A stretch of DNA of 42,813 nucleotides. Source: an uncultured Clostridia bacterium. GTDB lineage: Bacteria > Bacillota > Clostridia > Christensenellales > Aristaeellaceae. A model generated the notes under the pieces. The model saw only the letters and a list, made by a program, of their open reading frames with translations, was not told the origin of the DNA and ran no database searches. This document shows, piece after piece, positions 24,066-31,512 of this stretch (position 1 is its first letter; every line of letters starts with the position of its first letter). The position numbers and the translations under genes were made by a program. The stretch is from NCBI GenBank assembly GCA_944362695.1, contig CALVTQ010000150.1, positions 1-42,813 of the forward strand. Reading direction: 5' to 3'.

Positions 24066-25514
24066 ATGACCGAGGAACAGTCACAGCTGATCAAGGAGCC
24101 GGTGTTCCGGTTTTTTCATGAAATCTGCCAGATCCCAAGGCCGAGTCACCATGAGCAGAGGGTGAAGGAATACGTGATGGCGTGGGCCAAAGGGCTTGGG
24201 CTGGACGTGGAGAGCGACGCGAGGGGCAACGTCCTCATTCGCAAGAGCGCGTCGCCCGGCTATGAAAACGCACCGTGGGTGCTGCTGCAAGCCCACATGG
24301 ACATGGTGTGCGAGAAGGCGCACGGCGAGCAGCACGACTTCCTGAAAGACCCGATCGAGTGGGTCATCGACGGCGATTGGATCACGACCGGCGGCAAGAC
24401 CACGCTGGGCGCGGACAACGGCATCGGCATGGCGCTCGCGATGGCCGTGCTGGTGGACGACACGATTCCGCATCCGCCGATCGAGGTGCTGTTTACCACG
24501 TCCGAGGAGGACGACATGTCCGGCGCGGAGGGCGTGGACATGGAGCGGATCAAGGCACGGATGCTGTTCAATCTGGATCACGCCAACGAGCGCGAAATCC
24601 TGTGCGGCAGCTGCGGCGGCATGCAGGTGGACATGCGATTCCCGGTCGAGGCGGCTGCGGCTCCGGCGGGCTGGTCGGCGTATCGCGTGAGCGTGGACGG
24701 TTTGAAGGGCGGCCACTCCGGCGAGGACATCCACAGAGGCCGAGGCAGCGCGAACATCCTGCTGTGCAGGGCGCTGCTGGCGCTCGAGGCTTGCGGGCCT
24801 TTCCGGCTGGGTGCGATTCGCGGCGGTTCGTTCCGTCTGGCGATCCCGAGGGATTCGGAGGCCGTTGTATGGATGGCCGCGGACATCGCGGAAAAAGCCA
24901 AGAGTGCTTTGGCCGATCTGGAAAAACAGGCCAGAGGAGAGATGGCCAGAACGGGCGATTCGGTGGCGATCGGCTTTGCGCCGGTCGACGCGCCGGATTG
25001 GAGCGTGGCGCCGGAGAAGGTCTTGGACGCGTTGGCGCTCTGCCCGGACGGTGTGTTCCAGATGAACGAGATGTTCGACGGGCTGGTGGACCCCTCGGAC
25101 AACCTCGGCGAGATTTATCTGGACGAAAACGAGCTTCATTTCGTGATCGAGATCCGCTCGGCGCGTGACAGCCTGAGAACGTATCTGTTCCAGCGCATGC
25201 AGCGTCTGGCGTGGCTGCTGGGCGGCACGTGCGTGTGGAGCAACGACTACCCGAGCTGGAATTTGCAGGCCGTGTCGCCGCTGCGCGACATTTGCGCGCG
25301 CGTATACGAGCAGACCTTCGGCGGACAGCCCGTCATGCTCACCGTGCACGGCGGGCTTGAGGTCGGCTACTTCACGGCGCGCTGCCCTGGCATGGACGCC
25401 GTGTCCATCGGCCCGGACTGCCGCAATTTCCACTCGCCCAGCGAGATGGTCAGCATTCCCTCGGTGCGCAGGGTGTACGGCTACCTTTGCAGCGTGCTGA
25501 AGGAAATCCGTTAA
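24066..25514 (+). CDS. pepD: Xaa-His dipeptidase (aminoacyl-histidine dipeptidase), M20 family
   Basis: This is a 482-residue cytoplasmic di-zinc metallopeptidase of the PepD type that splits dipeptides such as beta-Ala-His and other Xaa-His. Metal and catalytic residues are visible: His77 and Asp79 in LLQAHMDMV, bridging Asp117 in LGADNGIGMA, catalytic Glu147 and metal Glu148 in TTSEEDDMSGAEG, Asp171 in NLDHANE, and C-terminal His456 in RNFHSPSEM. A lid/dimerisation domain with GLKGGHSGEDIHRGRG is inserted. The length matches E. coli PepD (485). ATG 24066 follows AGAGG. It is followed 57 bases later by a YfcC-type carrier, so the pair may import and cleave a dipeptide. Confidence 0.9.
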   Translation: MTEEQSQLIKEPVFRFFHEICQIPRPSHHEQRVKEYVMAWAKGLGLDVESDARGNVLIRKSASPGYENAPWVLLQAHMDMVCEKAHGEQHDFLKDPIEWVIDGDWITTGGKTTLGADNGIGMALAMAVLVDDTIPHPPIEVLFTTSEEDDMSGAEGVDMERIKARMLFNLDHANEREILCGSCGGMQVDMRFPVEAAAAPAGWSAYRVSVDGLKGGHSGEDIHRGRGSANILLCRALLALEACGPFRLGAIRGGSFRLAIPRDSEAVVWMAADIAEKAKSALADLEKQARGEMARTGDSVAIGFAPVDAPDWSVAPEKVLDALALCPDGVFQMNEMFDGLVDPSDNLGEIYLDENELHFVIEIRSARDSLRTYLFQRMQRLAWLLGGTCVWSNDYPSWNLQAVSPLRDICARVYEQTFGGQPVMLTVHGGLEVGYFTARCPGMDAVSIGPDCRNFHSPSEMVSIPSVRRVYGYLCSVLKEIR

Positions 25515-25571
25515 AAACACGGCGGGCGCGCTCGCCTTGATCCAGAGTTCAAAAGAAAAGGGGAAGTGTGT

Positions 25572-26987
25572 ATGTCCAAGGTGAAAAAGGAAAAGAAAAC
25601 CCTTGAGGGAATCAACCCCATGATCTTCCTTGTGGTCGTCATGGTGCTGGTCGTCATCGCGTCCTACATCGTGCCCGCCGGCAGCTTTGACCGCGAGTAC
25701 GTCGAGGCGATGGACCGCGAGATCGTGGTGCCCGGCAGCTTCCATTACACAGAAAAGAGCCCGGTCGGCCTGTTTGACCTGATGAAGTCGCTGACGCTGG
25801 GCATTCAGAACGCGTCGTACATCATCGCGTTCCTGCTGATCATCGGCGGCATGTTCGCCATCATGGACGGCACGGGCGCGATCAACGCGGGCCTGGCGAA
25901 CGTGGTGCGCGCGACGCGCGGACGCGAAATCGTGATGATCCCGGTCGTGATGACCGTATTCGGCCTGATGTCCTGCTTCTGCGCGAACTTCGAGGAGTTC
26001 CTGGCCTTCGTGCCGCTGGTGCTGGCGGTATGCCTGTCGATGGGCTTTGACTCGCTGACGGCGCTGGGCATCGTGTTCGGCGCGGTCGCTGCGGGTTACG
26101 GCGGCGCGGCTACGAACGCCTTCACCGTGGGCGTGGCGCAGAGCATCGCCGGTCTCCCCACCTTCTCGGGCATGGGCCTGCGTCTGGTTCTCTTCGCCGT
26201 CATTCTCGTGGTCAGCATGGCTTATGTCATGATCCACGCCAAGCGCGTGAAGCGCGACCCGCAGAGCAGCCCGTGCTATCAGGCCGACCTGCTCAACGCG
26301 AAGAAGTACGTGCTCGACGCGGACAGCATTCCCGCGCTGACCGGCCGCCAGAAGCTGGTGCTGGTCGTGCTGCTGCTGGCGATCCTGTGGACGGTGTACG
26401 GCGTGCTCAAGTACGGCTTCTACATCGACGAGCTGGCCGCGATCTTCCTGACCGCGGGCGTGGTCGCCGGTCTGGTCGGCGGCAGCAACCCGAGCAAGAT
26501 CTGCGACGACTTCCTCAAGGGCGCGGCCAACATGCTCGCGCCGTGCATGATGATCGGCATGGCGAACGCGGTTGTCCTGATGATGACCGACGCGCAGATC
26601 ATCGACACGATCATCTACGCGCTGTCGAACCTGCTCGTGGGCCTGCCGACTGCGCTGCTGGCGAGCGGCATGTTCGTGGTGCAGACGCTGTTCAATCTGG
26701 CGGTGCCGTCCGGCTCCGGCCAGGCGGCGATCACGATGCCGCTGATGGCTCCGCTGGCTGACATGGTTGGCCTTACACGCCAGACCGCCGTGCTGGCCTT
26801 CCAGCTCGGCTCCACCTTCACCGACCTGATCGGACCGACCTCCGGCGAGGTGCTCGTCGCGCTGGCGATGTGCGGCGTGTCCTATCCCAAGTGGGTCAAG
26901 TGGCTGCTGCCGCTGTTCCTGCTGTGGTGCGTGGTGGCGTTCGGGTTCCTGACGTTTGCGAGCCTGACGGGGTATGGGCCGTTCTAA
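25572..26987 (+). CDS. YfcC/DcuC-family membrane carrier
   Basis: This is a 471-residue carrier with about twelve membrane segments from the YfcC / C4-dicarboxylate anaerobic carrier family, whose relatives include arginine-ornithine exchangers. The start is ATG 25572 with AAGGGG 8 bases upstream; GTG 25566 is too close. Family-like parts are LEGINPMIFLVVVMVLVVIASYIVPAGSFDRE at the N-terminus, SCFCANFEEFLAFVPLVLAV, GAVAAGYGGAATNAFTVGVAQSIAGLP, TLFNLAVPSGSGQAAITMPLMAPLADMVG and FTDLIGPTSGEVLVALAMCGVSYPKWVKW. It is paired with PepD, which suggests uptake of peptides or amino acids. The true substrate is open. Confidence 0.85.
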   Translation: MSKVKKEKKTLEGINPMIFLVVVMVLVVIASYIVPAGSFDREYVEAMDREIVVPGSFHYTEKSPVGLFDLMKSLTLGIQNASYIIAFLLIIGGMFAIMDGTGAINAGLANVVRATRGREIVMIPVVMTVFGLMSCFCANFEEFLAFVPLVLAVCLSMGFDSLTALGIVFGAVAAGYGGAATNAFTVGVAQSIAGLPTFSGMGLRLVLFAVILVVSMAYVMIHAKRVKRDPQSSPCYQADLLNAKKYVLDADSIPALTGRQKLVLVVLLLAILWTVYGVLKYGFYIDELAAIFLTAGVVAGLVGGSNPSKICDDFLKGAANMLAPCMMIGMANAVVLMMTDAQIIDTIIYALSNLLVGLPTALLASGMFVVQTLFNLAVPSGSGQAAITMPLMAPLADMVGLTRQTAVLAFQLGSTFTDLIGPTSGEVLVALAMCGVSYPKWVKWLLPLFLLWCVVAFGFLTFASLTGYGPF

Positions 26988-27004
26988 GACAACACTGTAA
27001 TTGG

Positions 27005-27049
27005 GAAGCGCGGTTTCCGGCTTTGGCGATCCGGGAGCCGCGCTTCTTT
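27005..27049 (+). terminator. Terminator of the pepD-carrier operon
   Basis: GAAGCGCGG (27005-27013) pairs perfectly with CCGCGCTTC (27038-27046), with inner TCCGG/CCGGGA pairing, followed by TTT. The T tract is short but the stem is strong. Confidence 0.7.
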
Positions 27050-27125
27050 GCGTTGCAAGGGATGATTGGCTTGTTTTCAGGAGTTCATCGGGTATTGCCT
27101 GAACCCGAGCAAGGAGGGCCAGCGG

Positions 27126-27395
27126 ATGATGATCATCAAGGGAAAAGGCGGCGAGGACCTTGGGCGGCTGACCGGCAATGGCGAGAAGTACCATTTCGAA
27201 TATAAAGGTTTCTTGAAATGGCTGAACGGGTATTGTATAATAAAAAACGATTGCTTTTTTGATGCTATGAATGTGGTGTCGATTCAGCGGGATAATGCGG
27301 GAGCAGTGAAGGTAATTGCAAATCTGAAAAAGATCAGAAAAAGAAGAGAGTCAGAGGGTGCTTTACATGGAAGGAAATTGTGCCATTTGCGGTAA
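27126..27395 (+). CDS. Small hypothetical protein overlapping the next gene
   Basis: This is an 89-residue frame starting at ATG 27126, with AAGGAGG 8 bases upstream, ending 29 bases inside the next gene. It reads MMIIKGKGGEDLGRLTGNGE at the start and becomes basic at the end (NLKKIRKRRESEG). I recognise no family. Composition changes from GC-rich to AT-rich around 27190, inside the frame. The good ribosome binding site supports translation. It could instead be a leader of the downstream zinc-ribbon gene or the broken start of an older gene, since the frame is also open upstream to 27066. Confidence 0.4.
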   Translation: MMIIKGKGGEDLGRLTGNGEKYHFEYKGFLKWLNGYCIIKNDCFFDAMNVVSIQRDNAGAVKVIANLKKIRKRRESEGALHGRKLCHLR

Positions 27396-28173
27396 GAAAT
27401 TTGGGGTGTTTAACCTCCAAATCGAAATTAGAGACAAGAGACGCGTTTGTACCAAGTGTTGGCGCAGAGCAGGACTTAGAATGCTTGACGACATTTCGAG
27501 GGCAAAGGAGATTGAGGCGCAAGAAATTTACGAACGAATCGAAGAAGCTGTGGCGCATGAAGATGCCGTCCGTGTATTTGAAGCGACATTGGATCTCGGA
27601 GAGGCGGCAAAATTCAACGACAATACAAGGCAAATGATCCTTGCGGGCCATAAAAAAGTATACGATTCGATAGACCCTCAAAGAAAGCTGCCGGGTTGTT
27701 ATGGCCTGTTTCGCTATGACCAGATTGTCGGATTTGAATTGCTTGAAAACGGAGAAAGCATAAGTACCAGCTTGCCCTTCGATAATATCGGAACGAGCAC
27801 CGATTGCCGGGAATTAAATATTAAAGTGACAGTGAAGGATTATAAAGAACCTGCATTTTATGTCCCGATGCTTTCATATACTGTCAACACAACTTCACGA
27901 ACATTCAAAAAGAAAATGAAAACGGCACAAGATATTCTTTCGAAACTACAGCTCATTATGAATGAAAAATCGCAGCATAGATATGAACCGACAGATACGC
28001 CGATGGATAAATTTGAAGAAATCCGCAAGTATAAGATGCTGGTGGACGAAGGAATTATTTCTGCGGAAGAATATGAACACAAGAGAAGAGAATTGCTCGG
28101 TCTGGGGGATGAAGAGCTTTATCAAGAAGAAGCGCCCAGAATTGAAGGTCACAGACGGAGGCGTCGCTGTTAA
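27367..28173 (+). CDS. Zinc-ribbon (DUF4428-like) protein with C-terminal SHOCT domain
   Basis: This is a 268-residue cytoplasmic protein from ATG 27367 (AGAGGG upstream; GTG 27358 also possible). The N-terminus has a four-cysteine zinc ribbon, CAICGKKFGVF then RRVCTKCWRRAG, as in DUF4428. A middle domain of unknown fold (LPGCYGLFRYDQIVGFELLENGE) follows, and the C-terminus has a short SHOCT motif, EEIRKYKMLVDEGIISAEEYEHKRRELLGL, often seen in proteins of unknown function that form oligomers. The basic tail is HRRRRRC. The gene is much richer in AT than its neighbours and lies between a terminator and a tRNA gene, so recent acquisition is likely. No function can be given. Confidence 0.75.
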   Translation: MEGNCAICGKKFGVFNLQIEIRDKRRVCTKCWRRAGLRMLDDISRAKEIEAQEIYERIEEAVAHEDAVRVFEATLDLGEAAKFNDNTRQMILAGHKKVYDSIDPQRKLPGCYGLFRYDQIVGFELLENGESISTSLPFDNIGTSTDCRELNIKVTVKDYKEPAFYVPMLSYTVNTTSRTFKKKMKTAQDILSKLQLIMNEKSQHRYEPTDTPMDKFEEIRKYKMLVDEGIISAEEYEHKRRELLGLGDEELYQEEAPRIEGHRRRRRC

Positions 28174-28396
28174 AGGCGGCGCTTTTGCTATGGAAAGCAA
28201 AAAGGAGAGACGCGGCCATCGTTTCTCTTTATTTAGCAGAGTATAAAAGAAATGCCATATATGAGCGGCTATGACAGCTTGCCGGACGGTCATTTGCCGC
28301 TTTCAAATTCTGCGCTATCGACCAAAGCGGCACATATGAAAAATCGGACGGTGGCCGCGCGCTGCAATTTTCTGTCAAAAAATTTCGATTTAAGTA

Positions 28397-28425
28397 TTGA
28401 CAAGCGCGCTATGCCGATGTATAAT
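28397..28425 (+). promoter_or_regulatory. Consensus promoter of tRNA-Val
   Basis: TTGACA (28397-28402), 17 bases, TATAAT (28420-28425), exactly consensus, 13 bases before the mature tRNA. The gap from 28174 to 28396 shows no gene that I can support. Confidence 0.9.
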
Positions 28426-28438
28426 ACATCTCGTGCTT

Positions 28439-28515
28439 GGGGTCGTAGCTCAGCTGGTCAGAGCGCCACGTTGACATCGTGGAGGTCGTAGGTTCGAGCC
28501 CTATCGACCCCACCA
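28439..28515 (+). tRNA. tRNA-Val (anticodon GAC), CCA encoded
   Basis: It is a complete cloverleaf. The acceptor stem is GGGGTCG (28439-28445) with CGACCCC (28505-28511), the D arm is GCTC/GAGC, the anticodon stem is CCACG/CGTGG with loop TTGACAT, the T arm is GTAGG-TTCGAGC-CCTAT, and the discriminator is A followed by encoded CCA (28513-28515). Anticodon GAC is at 28473-28475 and reads GUC/GUU valine codons. Confidence 0.97.
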
Positions 28516-28545
28516 GCTACATTGAGAGTTTGTCGCCTCAGTGGG

Positions 28546-28571
28546 AACCGCCTGAATAAGGCGGTTTTTTT
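28546..28571 (+). terminator. Rho-independent terminator after tRNA-Val
   Basis: AACCGCC (28546-28552) pairs with GGCGGTT (28560-28566), followed by five further T residues. Confidence 0.9.
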
Positions 28572-28584
28572 GTATGCATATAAA

Positions 28585-28612
28585 GAAAAACCCGCGCCCG
28601 TGGCGGACGCGG
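28585..28612 (-). terminator. Terminator of the first MATE gene
   Basis: On the minus strand CCGCG (28612-28608) pairs with CGCGG (28596-28592), followed by GTTTTTC. It lies 24 bases after the MATE stop codon. Confidence 0.65.
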
Positions 28613-28635
28613 AGATATGCGGATGAAACGGGGAA

Positions 28636-30027
28636 TCACTCGAGCTCGTGGCCGATGGCGTTCTTCTTCGCCCACTTGCCGCGGCGATAGAAGATCGTGG
28701 TGAGGATGGCGCCGATGACCCAGGAAAAGAGCAGGGAATAGAACAGGCAGTCCGGCGTGCCAAGCGGCTGCTCGGGGCTGCGGGTGAGGAAGGCGATGCC
28801 GTAGGCGACGGGGACGCGGATGACGACCGGGGTGATCAGCGAGATCCACATGGGGGTCATGGTGTCGCCCGCGCCGCGCATGACGCCGGAGAGGCTCTGC
28901 GTGACGGCCATGGCGATGTAGCCCAGCGCGAGGATGCGCAGCATGTGCACGCCCAGGGCGACGACCTCGGGGGTGTCGGTGAACATGCGCATCAGGCCCT
29001 CGCCGAAGAGCAGGATGCACGCGACGAGCGCGACCGAGATCGCGAGGCCGGCCTTGATGCCCACGCGCACGCCTTCGCGGACGCGATCCATGCGCTGCGC
29101 GCCGACGTTCTGGCCGACGAAGGTGGTCATCGCCATGCCGAACGTGAAGTTGGGCATCATCGCGAAGCCGTCCACGCGCATGACGACGATGGAGCAGGCC
29201 ATGACGGTGGTGCCGAAGGAGTTGGTCAGCGACTGCACGACGATGGCGGCCATCGAGAAGATCGCCTGCGTCAGGCCCGAGGGCAGGCCCAGGTGCACAA
29301 TGCGCATGGACATGCGCTTGTCCGGGATGAGCGCGCGCAGATTGAGCGTGATGCCGGGCATATGCCAGAGCTTGACCATGCACAGCGCGGCGGAGATCGA
29401 CTGGGCGATGATGGTCGCCAGCGCGACGCCCGCGGCGGCCATGTCAAAGGCGATGACGAACAGGAGGTCAAGGAAGATGTTGAGCACGCAGGCGACGATC
29501 AGGAACAGCAGCGGCGTCACGGAGTCGCCCAGGCCGCGCAGCACGCCGGAGAGGATGTTGTAATACGCCGCGCCGAGGATACCCAGCACGATGATCGTCA
29601 GGTAATCCACCGCCATGTCGTAGACGTCCGGCGGGGTCTTGAGCAGGGACATCAGCGGCTCGACGAGCAGCGTGCCCACGACCATGATGATGATGCCGGA
29701 GATGAACGTCAGCGCGATGCACGTGCCGATCGTGGTGTTGAGCTCCTTCTCCTTGCGCGCGCCGAAGTACTGCGAGACGAGGATGCCCGCGCCGGTGGAG
29801 ATGCCCATGAACAAAAGGAGCAGCAGGTTGAGGATCGGGCCGGATGCGCCGACGGCGGCCAGCGCGGCATCGCCCACGTATTGGCCGACGATGATCGAGT
29901 CGACGGTGTTGTACATCTGCTGGGCGAGGTTGCCGATGAGCAGCGGAATCGAGAACGCGGCGAGATTCGCCAGCGGCTTGCCCACGGTCATGTCCTGCGC
30001 GCCGAACATCTTTCTGATTTTCTGCAT
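28636..30027 (-). CDS. MATE family multidrug/toxin exporter (first copy)
   Basis: This is a 463-residue exporter with twelve membrane segments in two repeated halves, driven by a Na+ or H+ gradient. The halves begin with FSIPLLIGNLAQQMYNTVDSIIVGQYVGDAALAAVGASGPI and GLPSGLTQAIFSMAAIVVQSLTNSFGTTVMAC, the usual MATE repeat pattern. GVLRGLGDSVTPLLFLIVACVLNIFLDLLFV and SGVMRGAGDTMTPMWISLI are the matching inner segments. ATG 30027 has GGAGG 7 bases upstream and a good promoter 50 bases away. It is a single-gene unit. The substrate cannot be told from sequence. A second, divergent MATE gene lies at 39614-41008. Confidence 0.92.
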   Translation of the reverse strand: MQKIRKMFGAQDMTVGKPLANLAAFSIPLLIGNLAQQMYNTVDSIIVGQYVGDAALAAVGASGPILNLLLLLFMGISTGAGILVSQYFGARKEKELNTTIGTCIALTFISGIIIMVVGTLLVEPLMSLLKTPPDVYDMAVDYLTIIVLGILGAAYYNILSGVLRGLGDSVTPLLFLIVACVLNIFLDLLFVIAFDMAAAGVALATIIAQSISAALCMVKLWHMPGITLNLRALIPDKRMSMRIVHLGLPSGLTQAIFSMAAIVVQSLTNSFGTTVMACSIVVMRVDGFAMMPNFTFGMAMTTFVGQNVGAQRMDRVREGVRVGIKAGLAISVALVACILLFGEGLMRMFTDTPEVVALGVHMLRILALGYIAMAVTQSLSGVMRGAGDTMTPMWISLITPVVIRVPVAYGIAFLTRSPEQPLGTPDCLFYSLLFSWVIGAILTTIFYRRGKWAKKNAIGHELE

Positions 30028-30073
30028 GATATCCTCCGTAAGAGAAATTCAACACGTTATGTGCTTCATTCTT

Positions 30074-30102
30074 ACTATATATGATGCGGCGTGGCTTGTC
30101 AA
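30074..30102 (-). promoter_or_regulatory. Promoter of the first MATE gene
   Basis: On the minus strand TTGACA (30102-30097), 17 bases, TATAGT (30079-30074). Confidence 0.8.
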
Positions 30103-30212
30103 TAACGTGCGATGTGGAAAGCGGGGCCGGCGGGGGGAGAAAGATTCGCGGAAAACCGCGCAGAATATGCGCAGAGCATGCAGTTTTTCATGCAGAAAAT
30201 GCGATTTCATGA

Positions 30213-30241
30213 TTTACAATGCTGCACATCTGGGTTATAAT
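30213..30241 (+). promoter_or_regulatory. Promoter of the AfuA-type ABC/GlpA-like unit, with repeats upstream
   Basis: TTTACA (30213-30218), 17 bases, TATAAT (30236-30241). Upstream are two direct CATGCAG copies 12 bases apart (30177-30183 and 30189-30195) and the inverted repeat TTTTC-ATGCA-GAAAA (30185-30199). These are possible regulator sites just before the -35 box. No regulator gene is adjacent. Confidence 0.75.
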
Positions 30242-30331
30242 GTTATCATACACGATGCATGAACGCGACGAAATTGCAACCGTCGTCAATGGGCAAATTG
30301 GCGATTGAATATGAAAAGGAGGACCCCACTT

Positions 30332-31354
30332 ATGAAGAAACTGCTCCCCCTGCTCCTGTGCATCGCGCTGATCCTGGGCATCGTGCCGGGCGCGCTGGCC
30401 GTCAACGAGGACATCACCGGCGATGTGATGATCTACACCTCGATGTACCAGTTCGTCATCGACATGATGGACGAGGCGCTGGCCAAGGAATTCCCGAACC
30501 TGAACGTCGAGTTCTTCTACGGCGGCACCGGCTCGCTGCAGACCAAGCTCGCGGGCGAGATGGAGAACGGCACGCTGGGCTGCGACATGATGCTCGTGGC
30601 GGAGCCGGCGTATTCCCTCGAGCTCAAGGAAGGCGGCTGGCTGGAGCCCATGGAGGCCGACGGCGACGCGCTGCGCTTTGAGTACGACTCCGAGGGCTAT
30701 TGGTATCCGGTGCGCGTGTGCAACATGGTGCTGGCCTACAACCCGGAGCTCTACGCGGCGGAGGACCTGCCGGGCAGCTTCGAGGCGTTCGCCAACGACG
30801 AGTCCGTCAAGGGCATGATCTCCATGGGCAACCCGCTGACCTCCGGCACGACGATGGCCGCCGTGGCCGCGCTCAGCGAGAAGTACGGCTATGACTACTT
30901 CACCGCGCTGGGCAAGAACGGCGTGATGATCGAGTCCGGCTCCACCGCGCTGGCGAAGCTGCAGACCGGCGAATGCAAGATGGTCATGATCCTCGAGGAG
31001 TCCGTGCTCAAGGTCCGCAAGGAGGAAGGCTCCAAGCTGGCGTGCATCTACCCGAGCGACGGCGTCATCCTGATCCCGTCCACGATCATGACCGTGGCCG
31101 AGGACCGCAGCGCGAACATGAACATCGAGGCCTGCCAGGCGATCACCGACTGGATGCTCGGCGCGGAAGGCCAGAAGTACATGATGGAAGGCTACATGCA
31201 CAGCGTGCTCGCCGGCGAGACCGCCGTCCCGTATGACTCCGTGAGCACCGACGAGCTCATCGCCAAGGATATGGGCCTTGACTGGGTCCGCTGCTACACC
31301 CAGCGCGAGGAGATCCGCACGAAGTTCCAGGAGAGCGTGACGATTCCGCAGTAA
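30332..31354 (+). CDS. ABC transporter substrate-binding protein, AfuA/FbpA-like (ferric or phospho-sugar class)
   Basis: This is a 340-residue periplasm-side binding protein with a signal peptide (about 1-23, MKKLLPLLLCIALILGIVPGALA) and no lipobox cysteine. The mature part has the type II binding-protein pattern of the iron/2-aminoethylphosphonate/spermidine group: VMIYTSMYQFVIDMMDEAL, FFYGGTGSLQTKLAGEMENG, CDMMLVAEPAYSLELKEGGW. The conserved iron-ligand tyrosine pairs of true FbpA proteins are not obvious, and AfuA relatives are known to carry hexose phosphates. The downstream genes (a GlpA-like dehydrogenase and a HAD phosphatase) favour a phosphorylated small molecule. ATG 30332 has AAAAGGAGG 9 bases upstream. 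Confidence 0.8.
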   Translation: MKKLLPLLLCIALILGIVPGALAVNEDITGDVMIYTSMYQFVIDMMDEALAKEFPNLNVEFFYGGTGSLQTKLAGEMENGTLGCDMMLVAEPAYSLELKEGGWLEPMEADGDALRFEYDSEGYWYPVRVCNMVLAYNPELYAAEDLPGSFEAFANDESVKGMISMGNPLTSGTTMAAVAALSEKYGYDYFTALGKNGVMIESGSTALAKLQTGECKMVMILEESVLKVRKEEGSKLACIYPSDGVILIPSTIMTVAEDRSANMNIEACQAITDWMLGAEGQKYMMEGYMHSVLAGETAVPYDSVSTDELIAKDMGLDWVRCYTQREEIRTKFQESVTIPQ

Positions 31355-31417
31355 TGCAAAAGCCGCACAGCCGCAGCCGCGACACGCGCGCGGACACGGC
31401 ATGACAGACTGACCAAG

Positions 31418-31451
31418 GCGCCGGACGCGGCCAAGCGCCCGGCGCTTTTTT
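31418..31451 (+). terminator. Terminator-like hairpin between the binding protein and permease genes
   Basis: GCGCCGG (31418-31424) pairs with CCGGCGC (31439-31445), followed by TTTTTT. With the rest of the unit directly downstream, it probably works as a partial terminator. Confidence 0.8.
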
Positions 31452-31512
31452 AAGCGCATGAAGCGGCGACAGGCCCCGAAATGCCGGGGCGAACACGAGG
31501 GAGTGCAGACAG

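Noticed and set aside
24081-27194. Minus-strand open frame of 1037 codons across pepD and the YfcC-type gene
   Set aside because: It is antisense to two well-supported genes and spans their terminator. The sequence is low-complexity His/Arg/Asp-rich.
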